DNA of 6,092 bases from SIG575 sp045595725 (GTDB lineage Bacteria; Bacillota; Clostridia; Oscillospirales; Acutalibacteraceae): the NCBI GenBank assembly GCA_045595725.1, contig JAZOAY010000039.1:1-6092 (forward strand). The letters are read 5' to 3'. Positions 5,907 through 6,092 of the stretch are shown in pieces (the first letter of the stretch is position 1; every line of letters begins with the position of its first letter). The notes under the pieces are model-generated. The model made no database searches. It was not told the DNA's origin and was given only the letters and a program-made list of their open reading frames with translations. A program made the translations under genes and the position numbers.

Positions 5907-5932
5907 CTCTGAGATCGTCTGAGGGATTTTTT
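5907..5932 (+). terminator. Probable intrinsic terminator of the DegT-PGT operon
   Basis: CTCTGAGA (5907-5914) pairs with TCTGAGGG (5918-5925) around a TCG loop, with one G-G mismatch and one G-T pair, followed by A and six T's (5927-5932). It lies about 115 bp after the sugar transferase stop codon and is the first T-tailed hairpin after it. The stem is imperfect, so confidence is moderate. Confidence 0.5.
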
Positions 5933-6092
5933 GGCAATACGTTTCATTTTAGAACCGCTTAATTAACCTAGCGTTAGTTAACTTATAGGGGACTTCTAAA
6001 AACCTATTGTATAAAATATGTTTAGATGTTTTTTTCGTCAGATGTGCTAAAAATTTGAAGTTTATGCTGTCGCATTAACAAGAATTTTTGGT
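5933..6092. other. AT-rich tail without a confirmed gene; possible mobile-element or gene edge
   Basis: No plus-strand reading frame of useful length exists here. On the minus strand a frame is open from the window edge (6092) to a TAA at 6022-6024, giving 22 residues that end in STSDEKNI. It may be the end of a gene entering from the right or may be chance. Short inverted repeats occur: TTAAC (5963-5967) with GTTAA (5977-5981), and ATAGG (5985-5989) with CCTAT (6003-6007). The stretch GGGGACTTCTAAAAACC at 5988-6004 has the look of an insertion-sequence terminus, but this cannot be confirmed without the sequence beyond the window. Confidence 0.3.

Noticed and set aside
6018..6050. Ten-codon plus-strand frame near the window end as a leader peptide
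   Set aside because: It has no ribosome binding site and no following gene or attenuator is visible in the window.

Overview
The window reads as a chromosomal segment of a low-GC Gram-positive bacterium, most likely an anaerobic member of the Clostridia (Oscillospiraceae/Ruminococcus type). This rests on AT-rich sequence, strong AGGAGG-type ribosome binding sites, sigma-A promoters with consensus or extended -10 boxes, compact U-tailed terminators, and proteins whose wording resembles clostridial gut-bacterial homologues. The genus is inferred and not proven.

Layout. (1) Positions 1-125 hold the 3' end of a MerR-family regulator with a TipAS-type ligand domain, followed by a strong terminator at 248-280. 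(2) A single gene at 391-1233 (+), with its own extended -10 promoter, encodes a fold-type IV PLP aminotransferase of the D-amino-acid transaminase group. (3) A two-gene minus-strand operon converges on it and shares a bidirectional terminator (1240-1266). Its first gene (3561 to 1903) is a cytoplasmic GH13 alpha-glucan hydrolase with an unusual C-terminal extension. Its second (1876 to 1268) is a DUF1349 concanavalin-A-like protein. (4) A 307-bp divergent intergenic region carries the GH13 promoter on the minus strand and a perfect consensus sigma-A promoter (TTGACA, 17 bp, TATAAT) on the plus strand. (5) The plus-strand promoter drives a two-gene operon: a DegT/DnrJ/EryC1/StrS sugar aminotransferase (3869-5128) and a membrane-bound phosphoglycosyl transferase of the PglC/EpsL/WcaJ type (5149-5793). 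(6) Positions 5794-6092 show no convincing complete gene. They hold an inverted repeat, a probable terminator, and an AT-rich tail that may be the edge of a mobile element or the end of a minus-strand gene running off the window.

How the genes fit together. The GH13/DUF1349 pair looks like intracellular maltodextrin or glycogen metabolism with a carbohydrate-binding-like partner. The DegT/PGT pair looks like the last sugar-modifying step (4-amination of a nucleotide-linked 4-keto sugar) coupled to the first membrane step (transfer of the sugar phosphate to polyprenyl phosphate), as in bacillosamine-type glycan or exopolysaccharide synthesis. The dehydratase, acetyltransferase and later glycosyltransferases are not in the window. 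The aminotransferase at 391-1233 probably acts in D-amino-acid supply and has no evident link to either operon.

I see no defence system, CRISPR array, tRNA, rRNA or intact mobile element. The most notable points are the uncharacterised C-terminal module on the GH13 enzyme, the GH13-DUF1349 pairing, the isolated DegT-PGT pair behind a perfect promoter, and the unexplained 3' tail.
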